In this document: one piece after another, positions 8,601-16,679 of the stretch
Layout of the letters: every line of letters begins with the position of its first letter
Position numbering within the stretch: the stretch's first letter is position 1
Source of the DNA: Lysobacter sp. MMG2
GTDB taxonomy: Bacteria; Pseudomonadota; Gammaproteobacteria; Xanthomonadales; Xanthomonadaceae
Reading direction: 5' to 3'
NCBI RefSeq assembly: GCF_016735495.2
Contig: NZ_JAERQY020000002.1
Location: 620,001-684,000 of the forward strand
DNA length: 64,000 bases
Program-made: the position numbers and the translations under genes
Notes under the pieces: generated by a model
Databases searched by the model: none
What the model was told of the DNA's origin: nothing
What the model saw: only the letters and a program-made list of their open reading frames with translations

Positions 8601-11600
8601 ATGATCTTGAAGACAACAAAGCTCCGGGACGCCATTAGCATGACGCTCGCCCTGGGCACGACAACCGCAGTCGGCATGGGTACCGCACATGCCCAGGACC
8701 CCGCCCCCGCCCCCGACCAGGAAGCCACCACCCTCGATCGCATCGAAGTCACCGGTTCGCGCATCAAGCGCGCGGACATCGAGACTTCGCAGCCGATCTT
8801 CTCGCTCAGTCGCGACGACATCGCCGCACAGGGCCTCACCTCCGTCGGCGATGTGATCCAGAACATCACCGCCAACGGTTCCACGCTCAACACGACGTTC
8901 AACAACGGCGGCAACGGCGACACCGGCGTCAGCCTGCGCAACCTCGGTGCGAACCGCACTCTGGTGCTGGTCAACGGCCGTCGCTGGGTCGGCGGTGCAT
9001 CCGGCACCGGCCTGGGTGGCCAGGTCGACCTCAACTCGATTCCGACCGCCGCGGTGGAACGCATCGAAGTGCTGAAGGACGGCGCCTCGGCGATCTACGG
9101 TTCCGACGCCATCGCCGGCGTTGTCAACGTGATCCTGCGCCAGAACTTCGAGGGCGCCGAAGCCAACGCCTACATCGGCCAGTACGACAAGGGCGACGGC
9201 TTCCGCCAGTCCTACGACTTCACCATCGGCACGACGTCCGACCGCTTCGCCGCGATGCTCGGCTTCGGTTACGTCAAGGAAGACCCGGTGATGGCGGGCG
9301 ACCGCTACATCTCCAAGGAGCCGATCTACACCACCGGCGCAGCGCTGGGCGGCAGCTCCACCACACCCGACGGCAACTTCAGCGTGCGCTTCGGCGAGTG
9401 CTTCACCGACCCGGACGATCCGGATTCGGCCACGCGCTGCCGTCCCAACGCGACGCCGGGCAGCACGGGCACACCGAATTCCCCCGGCAGCTTCACCTAT
9501 GACCGCGGCGCGGCGAGCACGGCATGGCGCAACTTCACCGGTGCCGACATCTACAACTTCGCGCCGGACAACTACCTGCTCACCCCGCAGGAACGCCGCT
9601 CGGTGTTCGGCAATGCCTCGGTGGAAATCACCGACGACATCCGCTTCAAGACCACGCTGACCTACAACGAACGCCAGTCCGAACAGCTATTGGCGGCGAT
9701 GCCCATCACGCTGGGCGTGCCGGTCGCCGGCACCAACGCCGGCAACGTGGTCATCAGCGCCGACAGCATCTACAACCCGTTCGGCGAAGACATCGACTGG
9801 GTGCAGCGTCGTGCGGTTGAAACCGGCGGTCGCCGTTTCAGCCAGGACGTGCGCACTTTCGCGATGAACGCGGGCTTCGAAGGCACGCTGAACTTCGCCG
9901 AGAAGTACTACGACTGGGAAGCCGGCTACTTCTACGGGCGCAACAAGGCCAACAACACCACCAACGGCCTGTTCAACGTGATCTCGCTGGGCAACGCGCT
10001 GGGGCCGTCGTTCGTCGACGCTGAAGGCGTGCCGACCTGCGGCACGGCAGCCAATCCGATCGCCGGATGCGTGCCGATGAACCTGCTCGGTGGCGCGGGC
10101 AGCATCACGCAGGACATGCTCGACTACACGACCTTCGTCGCGCACGACGAGTACAGCTACACGCAGAAGACCTACTACGCCAACATCGGCGGTGATCTGT
10201 TCGATCTGCCCGGCGGTCCGCTCGGCTTCTCGGTCGGTGTCGAACACCGCACCGAGGACGGCTACGACTCGCCGGATGCGCTGATCAATTCCGGCAACAC
10301 CACCGGCAACGCGCGCACCGCCACCAACGGCGGCTACGACGTGGACGAGGCGTACCTGGAACTGGCGATTCCGCTGCTCGCGGACCTGCCGGGCGCCAAG
10401 CTGCTCGACTTCTCGGTGGCCACGCGTTACTCGGACTACAGCAACTTCGGCGACACGCTCAACAGCAAGTTCGGTTTCCGCTGGAAGCCGATCGACGACC
10501 TGCTGATCCGCGGCAACTGGTCCGAAGGCTTCCGCGCACCGTCCATCGCCGAACTGTTCGCCGGCCAGGCCGACTCGTTCCCGCAGCTCAGCGATCCCTG
10601 CAACCAGGTCAACTTCGGCAACCAGACGCCGCCCGCGCAGGCCCGCTGCCGCGCTGAAGGCGTGCCCGACGGCGGTTATGCGCAGAACAACACGCAGATC
10701 CGCATCACCGTCGGCGGCAACCCGAACCTGCAGCCGGAAAAGGCCGAGTCGACCACCGCCGGCTTCGTCTACAGCCCGAGCTTCGTCGAGGGCCTGGACG
10801 TTTCGCTGGACTGGTGGAAGATCAAGATCGAGGACGCGATCACCACCGTCGGCGGCGCCAACATCATCCAGCAGTGCATCGACTCCGGCGGCACCGGCGC
10901 GACCTGCGATCTCTACAGCCGCCAGCCGGGCGGCGAGATCCTGTCGCTGCTCAACACCACGGTGAACATCGGCGGCACCAAGGTCGAGGGTTGGGACATG
11001 ACGGTGAGCTACCGTCTGCCCGAGAACTCCTGGGGCAAGTTCAGCTTCACCTGGGACACGACCTACCTGTCCGAGTTCCTCAACGACAACGACGGCGACG
11101 GCCGTTACGGCGAGGACATCTTCACCGAGCCGGCAATCGGCGCGGAGATGGCGGCCAACGAAGGCGGCAACCTGGTGGGCGAGTACGACGGCCCGAACCT
11201 GCTCAACTACTGGCGCATCCGCTCCAACCTGGCGGCGCGTTGGGAGAAGGGCGACTGGGGCGCGACCTGGAACGTGCGCTACTACTCGTCGCAGAACGAG
11301 CCCTGCCAGGCCTTCGAGGACTACGGCTACGCCTGGTTGTGCACCACGACCGGCCGCACCCGCAGCGTGCCGACCGACAGCAACGGCAACGGCATCTGGG
11401 ACGGCCCGGCCGGCGGCGACAGCTTCACGTCGATCGCCGCGAACGAGCACCACATCGGCGCCTCGACCTTCCACGACGCCAGCGTGTACTGGAATGCGCC
11501 GTGGAACGCGAAGGTCACGGTGGGCATCAACAACCTCTTCGACAAGAACCCGCCCATCGCCTTCACCTCGTTCGCCAACTCGTTCGACCCGCAGTACGAC

Positions 11601-11645
11601 CTGCCCGGCCGCTTCTTCTACTTCCGCTATTCGCAGAAGTTCTGA
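8601..11645 (+). CDS. TonB-dependent outer-membrane receptor 3 of the trio
   Basis: This 1014-residue receptor starts at the ATG preceded by GGAGAGAGCG. A longer reading from 8523 would run back through the conserved leader and is rejected. The signal peptide (ending GTAHAQ) is followed by a Pro/Ala-rich stretch and the same TLDRIEVTGSRIKRADIET TonB-box region. The plug motif VERIEVLKDGASAIYGSDAI and terminal RYSQKF match receptor 2 almost exactly. Differences from receptor 2 cluster in loop regions, for example an inserted Cys-containing segment near residues 270-300. A 2OG-Fe(II) oxygenase gene follows just after its terminator. Substrate unknown. Confidence 0.93.
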   Translation: MILKTTKLRDAISMTLALGTTTAVGMGTAHAQDPAPAPDQEATTLDRIEVTGSRIKRADIETSQPIFSLSRDDIAAQGLTSVGDVIQNITANGSTLNTTFNNGGNGDTGVSLRNLGANRTLVLVNGRRWVGGASGTGLGGQVDLNSIPTAAVERIEVLKDGASAIYGSDAIAGVVNVILRQNFEGAEANAYIGQYDKGDGFRQSYDFTIGTTSDRFAAMLGFGYVKEDPVMAGDRYISKEPIYTTGAALGGSSTTPDGNFSVRFGECFTDPDDPDSATRCRPNATPGSTGTPNSPGSFTYDRGAASTAWRNFTGADIYNFAPDNYLLTPQERRSVFGNASVEITDDIRFKTTLTYNERQSEQLLAAMPITLGVPVAGTNAGNVVISADSIYNPFGEDIDWVQRRAVETGGRRFSQDVRTFAMNAGFEGTLNFAEKYYDWEAGYFYGRNKANNTTNGLFNVISLGNALGPSFVDAEGVPTCGTAANPIAGCVPMNLLGGAGSITQDMLDYTTFVAHDEYSYTQKTYYANIGGDLFDLPGGPLGFSVGVEHRTEDGYDSPDALINSGNTTGNARTATNGGYDVDEAYLELAIPLLADLPGAKLLDFSVATRYSDYSNFGDTLNSKFGFRWKPIDDLLIRGNWSEGFRAPSIAELFAGQADSFPQLSDPCNQVNFGNQTPPAQARCRAEGVPDGGYAQNNTQIRITVGGNPNLQPEKAESTTAGFVYSPSFVEGLDVSLDWWKIKIEDAITTVGGANIIQQCIDSGGTGATCDLYSRQPGGEILSLLNTTVNIGGTKVEGWDMTVSYRLPENSWGKFSFTWDTTYLSEFLNDNDGDGRYGEDIFTEPAIGAEMAANEGGNLVGEYDGPNLLNYWRIRSNLAARWEKGDWGATWNVRYYSSQNEPCQAFEDYGYAWLCTTTGRTRSVPTDSNGNGIWDGPAGGDSFTSIAANEHHIGASTFHDASVYWNAPWNAKVTVGINNLFDKNPPIAFTSFANSFDPQYDLPGRFFYFRYSQKF

Positions 11646-11668
11646 GCGGGTGTGTCGCTTGCACGACC

Positions 11669-11700
11669 GCTACGGCCTCGCATGAGGCCGTAGCGTTTTT
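11669..11700 (+). terminator. Rho-independent terminator after receptor 3
   Basis: An 11-bp perfect stem GCTACGGCCTC / GAGGCCGTAGC with a GCAT loop is followed by GTTTTT. It separates receptor 3 from the oxygenase gene 42 bases downstream. Confidence 0.9.
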
Positions 11701-11741
11701 GGCTACACTGCGGACATCGCTGCCCGTCTGTCCGGTTCCGC

Positions 11742-12401
11742 ATGCCCTTCGAGATCAACCCCGTCTTCGCGGTCCCGCTGGCGCAGGACATGCTGCCCGA
11801 TGCGTCCGGCCTCAATGCGCAACTGCGCGCGCTGATCCTCTCGCGCGAAGCGCAGGGCGACCGGTACGCCAATCCGAATCCGTCGCTGAAACAGCAGCAC
11901 GGGGTGTTCGAGAGCGACTTCAACCTGTTCGCCTGGCCCGAGGCCTGCGTGCAGCAGCTGCGGCAGTTCTGCTGGGCCACGCTCGGCCGCGCGATCGCCG
12001 ATCTCAATGGCTACACCGCGCAGGAAATGCAGCGGCTGCAGATCTTCTCGCACACCTGGTTCCATGTGACCCGGCACGGCGGGTTCACGATCATGCATAC
12101 GCACCCGATGGCGTCGTGGTCGGGCGTGTACTGCGTCGACCCGGGCACCACGCCGCCAGATCGGCCCGAGTCGGGCGTGCTTCGATTCCACAATCCGCAT
12201 CACTACAGCAACTACTTCATGGACGCGGGCAACCAGCGCTTGCGTGCGCCGTATCACCATGGCACGTACAGCATCCGGTTCCAGGCGGGGCAGCTCGTGC
12301 TGTTCCCGTCGTGGCTGCAACATGAAGTGCTGCCGTTCTATGGCGACGATGAACGCATCACCATCGCGTTCAACTGCTGGTTCGGGATGAAGGAAGGCTG
12401 A
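11742..12401 (+). CDS. Putative 2OG-Fe(II) oxygenase (TIGR02466-like)
   Basis: This 219-residue cytoplasmic protein has the double-stranded beta-helix pattern of the TIGR02466 group of 2-oxoglutarate/Fe(II) dioxygenases. Candidate metal ligands are H119 and H121 in the HTHP motif and H194 in LFPSWLQHEV. R205 in ERITIAFN would bind 2-oxoglutarate. Such enzymes hydroxylate a protein, peptide or small molecule; the substrate is unknown. It follows receptor 3 by less than 100 bases but lies beyond a strong terminator, so it needs its own start. A TACACT -10-like element sits at 11704-11709. No good Shine-Dalgarno is visible. The call rests on motif pattern, without an alignment. Confidence 0.75.
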   Translation: MPFEINPVFAVPLAQDMLPDASGLNAQLRALILSREAQGDRYANPNPSLKQQHGVFESDFNLFAWPEACVQQLRQFCWATLGRAIADLNGYTAQEMQRLQIFSHTWFHVTRHGGFTIMHTHPMASWSGVYCVDPGTTPPDRPESGVLRFHNPHHYSNYFMDAGNQRLRAPYHHGTYSIRFQAGQLVLFPSWLQHEVLPFYGDDERITIAFNCWFGMKEG

Positions 12402-12474
12402 GGGCGCGCGGCGCGCGGCTTCGAACGCGCGGTGGTGCGGTGCGATGGCTGGGATTGAACGCGGCGGACGGAGC

Positions 12475-12642
12475 GTTTTGCTCCGATGGCCCGAGCGTTA
12501 AGCTCGGCGCGCGGGGCTTTTTGCTCGGATGGCCGAGCTTGGCGCTCGGCGTGTGGGGCTTTTTGCTCGGATGGCCGAGCTCGGAGCTCGGCGTGCGGGG
12601 CTTTTTGCTCGGACGCCCGAGCTTGGCGCTCGGCGTGCGGAG
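12475..12642 (+). repeat. Four tandem copies of a 42-bp repeat
   Basis: Units run 12475-12516 (degenerate), 12517-12558, 12559-12600 and 12601-12642. Each carries CTTTTTGCTCGG and the arms CCGAGC...GCTCGG, so every unit holds two overlapping 6-bp dyads, GCTCGG-ATGG-CCGAGC and CCGAGC-TTGGC-GCTCGG. Arms of neighbouring units can also pair. Because 42 is a multiple of 3, frames stay open through the array on both strands, giving 14-residue peptide repeats. I see no start site or gene-like flank that would make these real proteins. The array fills most of the gap between the oxygenase and the DUF4097 gene. Confidence 0.85.
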
Positions 12643-12720
12643 TACCCGGCGCGACCGCGCCAGCCGGCGAGCGAGGCTCGCATCGCGTGATGCCTTTCCA
12701 ATGCGTGAGGATTCGGAAAC

Positions 12721-12749
12721 TTGGATTCCCGCCTTCGCGGGAATGACGG
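12721..12749. repeat. REP-like palindrome (ATTCCCGC family)
   Basis: ATTCCCGC-CTTC-GCGGGAAT (12725-12744) within TTGGATTCCC...GAATGACGG is a perfect 8-bp inverted repeat with a CTTC loop. This is a dispersed extragenic palindrome; related copies occur near 24.5, 24.6 and 53.5 kb. Confidence 0.8.
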
Positions 12750-12807
12750 CTTCGGGTGTCCGGTGTAGGGGGCGAGTGAGAGAAAAGCGGGGGCGCACCC
12801 ATCGCCT

Positions 12808-12846
12808 GCCCTCACCCCAACCCCTCTCCCGCATGCGGGAGAGGGG
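12808..12846. repeat. Dispersed palindrome with CCCTCACCCCAACCC lead
   Basis: CCCCTCTCCCGCA / TGCGGGAGAGGGG (12821-12846) is a perfect 26-base palindrome preceded by GCCCTCACCCCAACCC. The same 16-base lead recurs at 60644-60659 with a degenerate palindrome. This is typical of dispersed intergenic repeats in Xanthomonadaceae. Confidence 0.75.
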
Positions 12847-12865
12847 CTCGCACGGTAGAAGGCCT

Positions 12866-12896
12866 CAAAGAAAAAGGGCCGCCTTGCGGCGGCCCT
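12866..12896 (-). terminator. Terminator of the DUF4097 gene
   Basis: On the minus strand AGGGCCGCC-GCAA-GGCGGCCCT is a 9-bp perfect stem followed by TTTTCTTTG. It lies 30 bases after the stop of the minus-strand gene at 12927. Confidence 0.88.
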
Positions 12897-12926
12897 GCGG
12901 TGTGTCGCTTGCAGGCGCTCCGCGCC

Positions 12927-13841
12927 TCACTCCAAGCGCAGCGTCGCATCTCCGGAGAAACTCTCGATCGTGATGTCGCCGTCGCCGCTGCCGTAACGGT
13001 GGTCGAAGCTGGAACCCGGGCCGTGCTTGGGCCGGATGATCTGAGCGCCCGGCGCCGCGAGATCGCCGCTGAAGCTCTCGCCGCGCACGTTCGCCGACAG
13101 GTTCCTCGGCAGGGTCAGGTCGAGGTCGCCGCTCACCGTTTCCAGCGAGATGCGGCCGTTGCTCGCCAGCGCGGTGTGGATGTTGATGTCGCCCGACACC
13201 GTGGAGCCCGACAGCTTCTGCACGCGGCTTTGCAGCGTGCTCACGTCGATGCGGCCGGAGACGGTTTCCACGCGCACTTCGCCGTCCAGGCGACCGCGCA
13301 GGTTGAGGTCGCCGCTGACGGTCTCGGCGCTGACGCGGCTGGAGTTGATCGTGAGCTGCAGGTCGCCGCTGACGCTGTCGAAATCGGCCTCGCGCGGCGC
13401 GGCGGCGACGGTGACTTCACCGCTGACCGTGTCGACGGACAGTTCGTTGGATGCCACGCCCTCGATGTTGACGTCGGCCGAGACCACGTCGATGTCCAGG
13501 TCCGCGCGGATCGGCACCGTCAGGATCAGGTCCGTCGGCTCGCTCTTGTCGCTGCCGAACATGCCCATGCCGCCGCGGTTGGGGTACTTCACGCGCACGT
13601 TGAGGTGCTCGCGGTCGCCTTCGACTTCCAGGCGTTCCACGCCCGCGCCGAGGCTGCCTTCGATCTTCACTTCGGACTTGTCCCAGGCGCGCACGACCAC
13701 GCTGCCTTTGACGTTCTCGATCTCGATGCGTCCGCGCGGATCCAGCGGGCGCGTCTCGTTGATCGGCGTGGCGGCGAAGGCGCTGTGCGCCGTCAGCAGG
13801 GCCAGGCCGAATGCGAGGCGTTGGAGGTGGGCGCGGGTCAT
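12927..13841 (-). CDS. DUF4097-family beta-helical exported protein
   Basis: The 304-residue protein has a signal peptide (MTRAHLQRLAFGLALLTAHSAFA) and then many short repeats of the type VETVSGDL or SFSGD, about ten in a row from residue 120 to the end. These form the right-handed beta-helix typical of DUF4097 (adhesin-like) domains. It probably sits in the periplasm or at the outer membrane. The ATG at 13841 has GGAG eight bases upstream. It is the last gene of a minus-strand run, 74 bases after an anti-sigma factor. This suggests that it is an output or a sensor partner of that ECF sigma system; that link is inferred from context. A strong terminator follows. Confidence 0.82.
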   Translation of the reverse strand: MTRAHLQRLAFGLALLTAHSAFAATPINETRPLDPRGRIEIENVKGSVVVRAWDKSEVKIEGSLGAGVERLEVEGDREHLNVRVKYPNRGGMGMFGSDKSEPTDLILTVPIRADLDIDVVSADVNIEGVASNELSVDTVSGEVTVAAAPREADFDSVSGDLQLTINSSRVSAETVSGDLNLRGRLDGEVRVETVSGRIDVSTLQSRVQKLSGSTVSGDINIHTALASNGRISLETVSGDLDLTLPRNLSANVRGESFSGDLAAPGAQIIRPKHGPGSSFDHRYGSGDGDITIESFSGDATLRLE

Positions 13842-13915
13842 GGAGATTCTCCGGGAAGCGTTCTTCGGTTCTTGGGACGAAGCGGCAGAGGGTCGGGACA
13901 TCGGGGCATTCACCA

Positions 13916-14452
13916 TCAGGCGTAGGCGACGCGCTGCGCAAGTGCGAGGCGGCGTGCGTAGGTCCGGCGCAGCTGCTCCAGCAGCAGGCGCGAGTCGGGG
14001 TTCTGCGCCAGCGCGTCGAGGATCAGCGTGGCGTTGCGGTCGAGTTCGTCGAAGGCCGGCTGCAGTTCGACCGGCGGCCGGCCCGGGCCGACTTCGATCA
14101 TCGCGGCCTGGTACTGGCGGGTCATGCCCTGGGCCTCGAGCTGCACCAGCGTCGCCTGGCGGGCGTCGGTCGCGACCGGCGTGCCGGGGTTGGCCGGGTG
14201 ATCGGTTCCGGCTCGCCATACGCCGACCATGCCGACGGCCATCACCATCGTGGCGGCCATCGCCACCGGCGCGAGCCAGCGCGGGCGCTGCGGTCGGGCC
14301 GCCTGCTGCGGCGACTGCTGCAGGCGCTGGGCGATGTCCGGCCACAGGTCGCGGGCGGGCGGTTCGTCGCGGCGCATCGCGCGCAACTGCCAGCGCAGTG
14401 CATCGGGAAGATCGTCGCGGCGGGTGTCTTCGTTGGCGTTGGGGGTGTTCAT
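13916..14452 (-). CDS. Membrane anti-sigma-like protein
   Basis: The 178-residue protein has a soluble N-terminal region, one membrane helix at about residues 60-82 (WLAPVAMAATMVMAVGMVGV), and a helical periplasmic tail. The start overlaps the stop of the ECF sigma gene upstream (ATGA, 14449-14452), so the pair is translationally coupled. Position and topology are those of an anti-sigma factor. The zinc motif HxxxCxxC of the ZAS class is absent, so it would be a non-zinc type. Assignment is by context, as there is no strong sequence signature. The tail has a leucine-rich amphipathic helix near the C-terminus. Confidence 0.7.
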   Translation of the reverse strand: MNTPNANEDTRRDDLPDALRWQLRAMRRDEPPARDLWPDIAQRLQQSPQQAARPQRPRWLAPVAMAATMVMAVGMVGVWRAGTDHPANPGTPVATDARQATLVQLEAQGMTRQYQAAMIEVGPGRPPVELQPAFDELDRNATLILDALAQNPDSRLLLEQLRRTYARRLALAQRVAYA

Positions 14453-15045
14453 GCGTGGGCCTCCAACCGGTCGCGCAACAGGGTGCGCGCGCGGTGCAAT
14501 TGCGCTTTCGAACTGCCGACCGCCATGCCGAGTTCGGCGGCGATCTCCTCATGCTTCCAGCCTTCCACGTCGTACAGGACCAGCACCGCGCGGGCGCGCG
14601 GCGGCAGGCTGGCGACGGCGCGTTCCAGGTCCATGGACAGCGCGGTGACATGCCCGGCCGAGTCGGCGCTGCCGATCAGGTCGAACACCTCCTCGTCCGA
14701 ATCGCCCTCGTCCTGCGGGCGGCTGCGCCGGCTGCGCAGCTCCATCAGCGCGGTGTTCACGGCCAGGCGGTGCAGCCAGGTCGAGAACGCCGACTCGAAG
14801 CGGAACGCCGGCAGCGCCTGCCACGCGCGGACGAAAGCTTCCTGCGTCAGGTCCTCGGCGCGGGCGCCGTGCGCCCCGACCAGGCGGGCGATGACGCCGT
14901 GGACGCGGCCGGCGTGGCGGCGGTACAGCGCCTCGAAGGCCCGCACCTCGCCGCGGGCAGCCGCGGCCACCAGGCTGCGCTCCTCGCCCGGATCGTCCGG
15001 GGCGGTGGGGGCATCGGTCAGGCTTTCGGTCACGACGGTCAGCAT
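14449..15045 (-). CDS. ECF-family RNA polymerase sigma factor
   Basis: The 198-residue protein has region 2 (LTQEAFVRAWQALPAF, STWLHRLAVNTALMELR) and region 4 (LPPRARAVLVLYDVEGWKHE and EIAAELGMAVGSSKAQLHRA) of ECF sigma factors. A longer upstream reading would overlap the sulfotransferase gene and is rejected. The ATG at 15045 follows the previous stop by 32 bases, so it may be read from the same transcript as the sulfotransferases or from its own promoter. It should direct polymerase to envelope-stress or nutrient genes and be held by the membrane protein encoded next. Target promoters are not identifiable here. Confidence 0.92.
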   Translation of the reverse strand: MLTVVTESLTDAPTAPDDPGEERSLVAAAARGEVRAFEALYRRHAGRVHGVIARLVGAHGARAEDLTQEAFVRAWQALPAFRFESAFSTWLHRLAVNTALMELRSRRSRPQDEGDSDEEVFDLIGSADSAGHVTALSMDLERAVASLPPRARAVLVLYDVEGWKHEEIAAELGMAVGSSKAQLHRARTLLRDRLEAHA

Positions 15046-15077
15046 GTCCCTTGTGATGCGCCGAACCGCGCGCGGGT

Positions 15078-16679
15078 TTAAGGGCCGGGGTTCTGAATGG
15101 TGTCCTGCGGCTCCCGCCAGGGCGCGAGCCCTTCCAGGAGCGGCCCCAGCTTGTCCGCGTAAGGCGCCCAGGCAGCCTTGCGGTTCTTGATGATGCCCCC
15201 GCGCATCTGCGGGCTGCTCGCGGTGGCCACGGCGCCGGCGCGGTCCAGCGTGGTCGCCGATTCGTTCCAGGGCAGGCCGCAGAACTCGAGCACACCGCGC
15301 ATCACGGCCTCCGGGTCGGCGACGAGCTCGTCGTAGTGCACATCGAGGATGCGACCGGGCATCACCGCATGCCAATGCGCCATCAGGCCGCGGTACTGGC
15401 CATACCACTCGGCCAGCTCGCGCTGGTCGTAGGAGAAGGTGTTCACGTCGGAGAACATCGTGCGCAGGTTCGAGAAGCACGTGTCCACCGGGTCGCGCAC
15501 CATGTGCAGGATGCGCGCGTGCGGCAGCGCCCGGGCGATGAAGCCCAGGTTGAGGAAATTCGACGGCAGTTTCTCGGTCAGCACCGCACGGCCCCGTGCG
15601 CGGCGCGCGGTGTGTTCGAGGAAGCGTTGCCCGAGCGCGGCGTAGTCGACGTTGGGCGCGCGCTTGACCAGCTCCGCATCGACCACGCCCTTGTTGCGGT
15701 GGTCGGCGAAGTAGCGCATCTGCGAGGTGAACGAGTACGTCTCGCCGCCGTCGGTGACATCGGGATGGCCGCCCAGCAACTGCTCCAGCAGCGTGCTGCC
15801 CGAGCGGTGCATGCCGACCACGAACACCGGCCGGTACGGCGCGGGCGCATCGGCGTGCGCCTGGCCTGCGGCAACGAAGTCCGCGTCGCAGGTCTTCGCC
15901 AGTCCTTCGAACATGCGCCGCGCATCGAGCCGGTCGTGCGGCGTGAGCATGCGCTTGGTGCGGCACGCATGCTCCAGTGCCTGCCACGATTCGTCGAAGT
16001 CGCCCAGGTCGTGCGCTTCGTTGTGCACCGCGTAGGCGAGGTACACGCGGCTCTCGCTGCCGGCGGGCACGCGCGGGATCAGCGCCTTCATGCGCGCGAC
16101 GTGGTTGTTCTCCGGCGTCTGCTTGCGCAGGCGCGAGAGCACCCAGTGCGCCTGCGCGTAAGTCGGCAGCAGCGCGATGCACTGCTCCAGTTCCTGCTCG
16201 GCCTCGTCCATCTGGCCGAAGAACATGCGCACGACGCCGCGGAAGTAGCGCGTCGGCGGATGCTTGGGATCGCGCTGCACGGCGACGTCGAGCAGCTGCA
16301 TCGCCAGGTCGTTCTCGCCGCTGGTGCTGATCAGCATGGCCATTTCGGTGAGCCACTGCGCCGAGCGGCGTTCCTGCCAGCGCGAATGCTCGATGCATTC
16401 CATCAGCAGCGCCGGCTCGTTGAACAAACGCAGCGCGCGGGCGAGGTTCAACACCGGCTCGTCGCCCTGCGGCCTGGCGGCAAGCGCGCGCACCGCGTAC
16501 TCGCGCGCGTCGCGGTAGCGTCCCAGCGAAAGCGCCATGCGCGAGGCGCGCAGCATGGCCATGACGTGCTTGGGATCGCGTTCGAGCACGCCGTCGTAGG
16601 CCTTGAGCGCCGCCGCCCACTGCCCCTGCTTCGCATAGGTTTCGCCCTGCTGCCACAGCGATGCCACGTTCACGTCCAT
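15078..16679 (-). CDS. TPR-domain sulfotransferase
   Basis: This 533-residue protein has TPR-like helical repeats in about residues 1-200, followed by a sulfotransferase domain. The PAPS 5'-phosphosulfate loop VFVVGMHRSGSTLLEQ is at residues 285-300, and the 3'-phosphate motif ILHMVRDPVDTCFSNL is at about 390-405. Such enzymes move sulfate from PAPS to a hydroxyl, often tyrosine or a sugar; the TPR part may hold a protein substrate. GGAGG lies directly against the ATG at 16679, so a GTG two codons later (16673) may be the true start. It overlaps the upstream sulfotransferase-like gene by 10 bases, suggesting translational coupling. The substrate is unknown. Confidence 0.88.
   Translation of the reverse strand: MDVNVASLWQQGETYAKQGQWAAALKAYDGVLERDPKHVMAMLRASRMALSLGRYRDAREYAVRALAARPQGDEPVLNLARALRLFNEPALLMECIEHSRWQERRSAQWLTEMAMLISTSGENDLAMQLLDVAVQRDPKHPPTRYFRGVVRMFFGQMDEAEQELEQCIALLPTYAQAHWVLSRLRKQTPENNHVARMKALIPRVPAGSESRVYLAYAVHNEAHDLGDFDESWQALEHACRTKRMLTPHDRLDARRMFEGLAKTCDADFVAAGQAHADAPAPYRPVFVVGMHRSGSTLLEQLLGGHPDVTDGGETYSFTSQMRYFADHRNKGVVDAELVKRAPNVDYAALGQRFLEHTARRARGRAVLTEKLPSNFLNLGFIARALPHARILHMVRDPVDTCFSNLRTMFSDVNTFSYDQRELAEWYGQYRGLMAHWHAVMPGRILDVHYDELVADPEAVMRGVLEFCGLPWNESATTLDRAGAVATASSPQMRGGIIKNRKAAWAPYADKLGPLLEGLAPWREPQDTIQNPGP

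Noticed and set aside
2027-11474. Very long open frames antisense to the three receptors (for example 2027-5152, 5223-8690 and 9687-11474)
   Set aside because: They run exactly opposite strongly coding receptor genes in GC-rich DNA, have Arg/Val-rich composition without domains, and lack ribosome-binding sites. They are frame shadows.
12370-12973. Open frames on both strands through the 42-bp repeats
   Set aside because: Openness follows from the repeat period being divisible by 3. Starts lack ribosome-binding sites, and the frames run into dispersed palindromes or a neighbouring gene.
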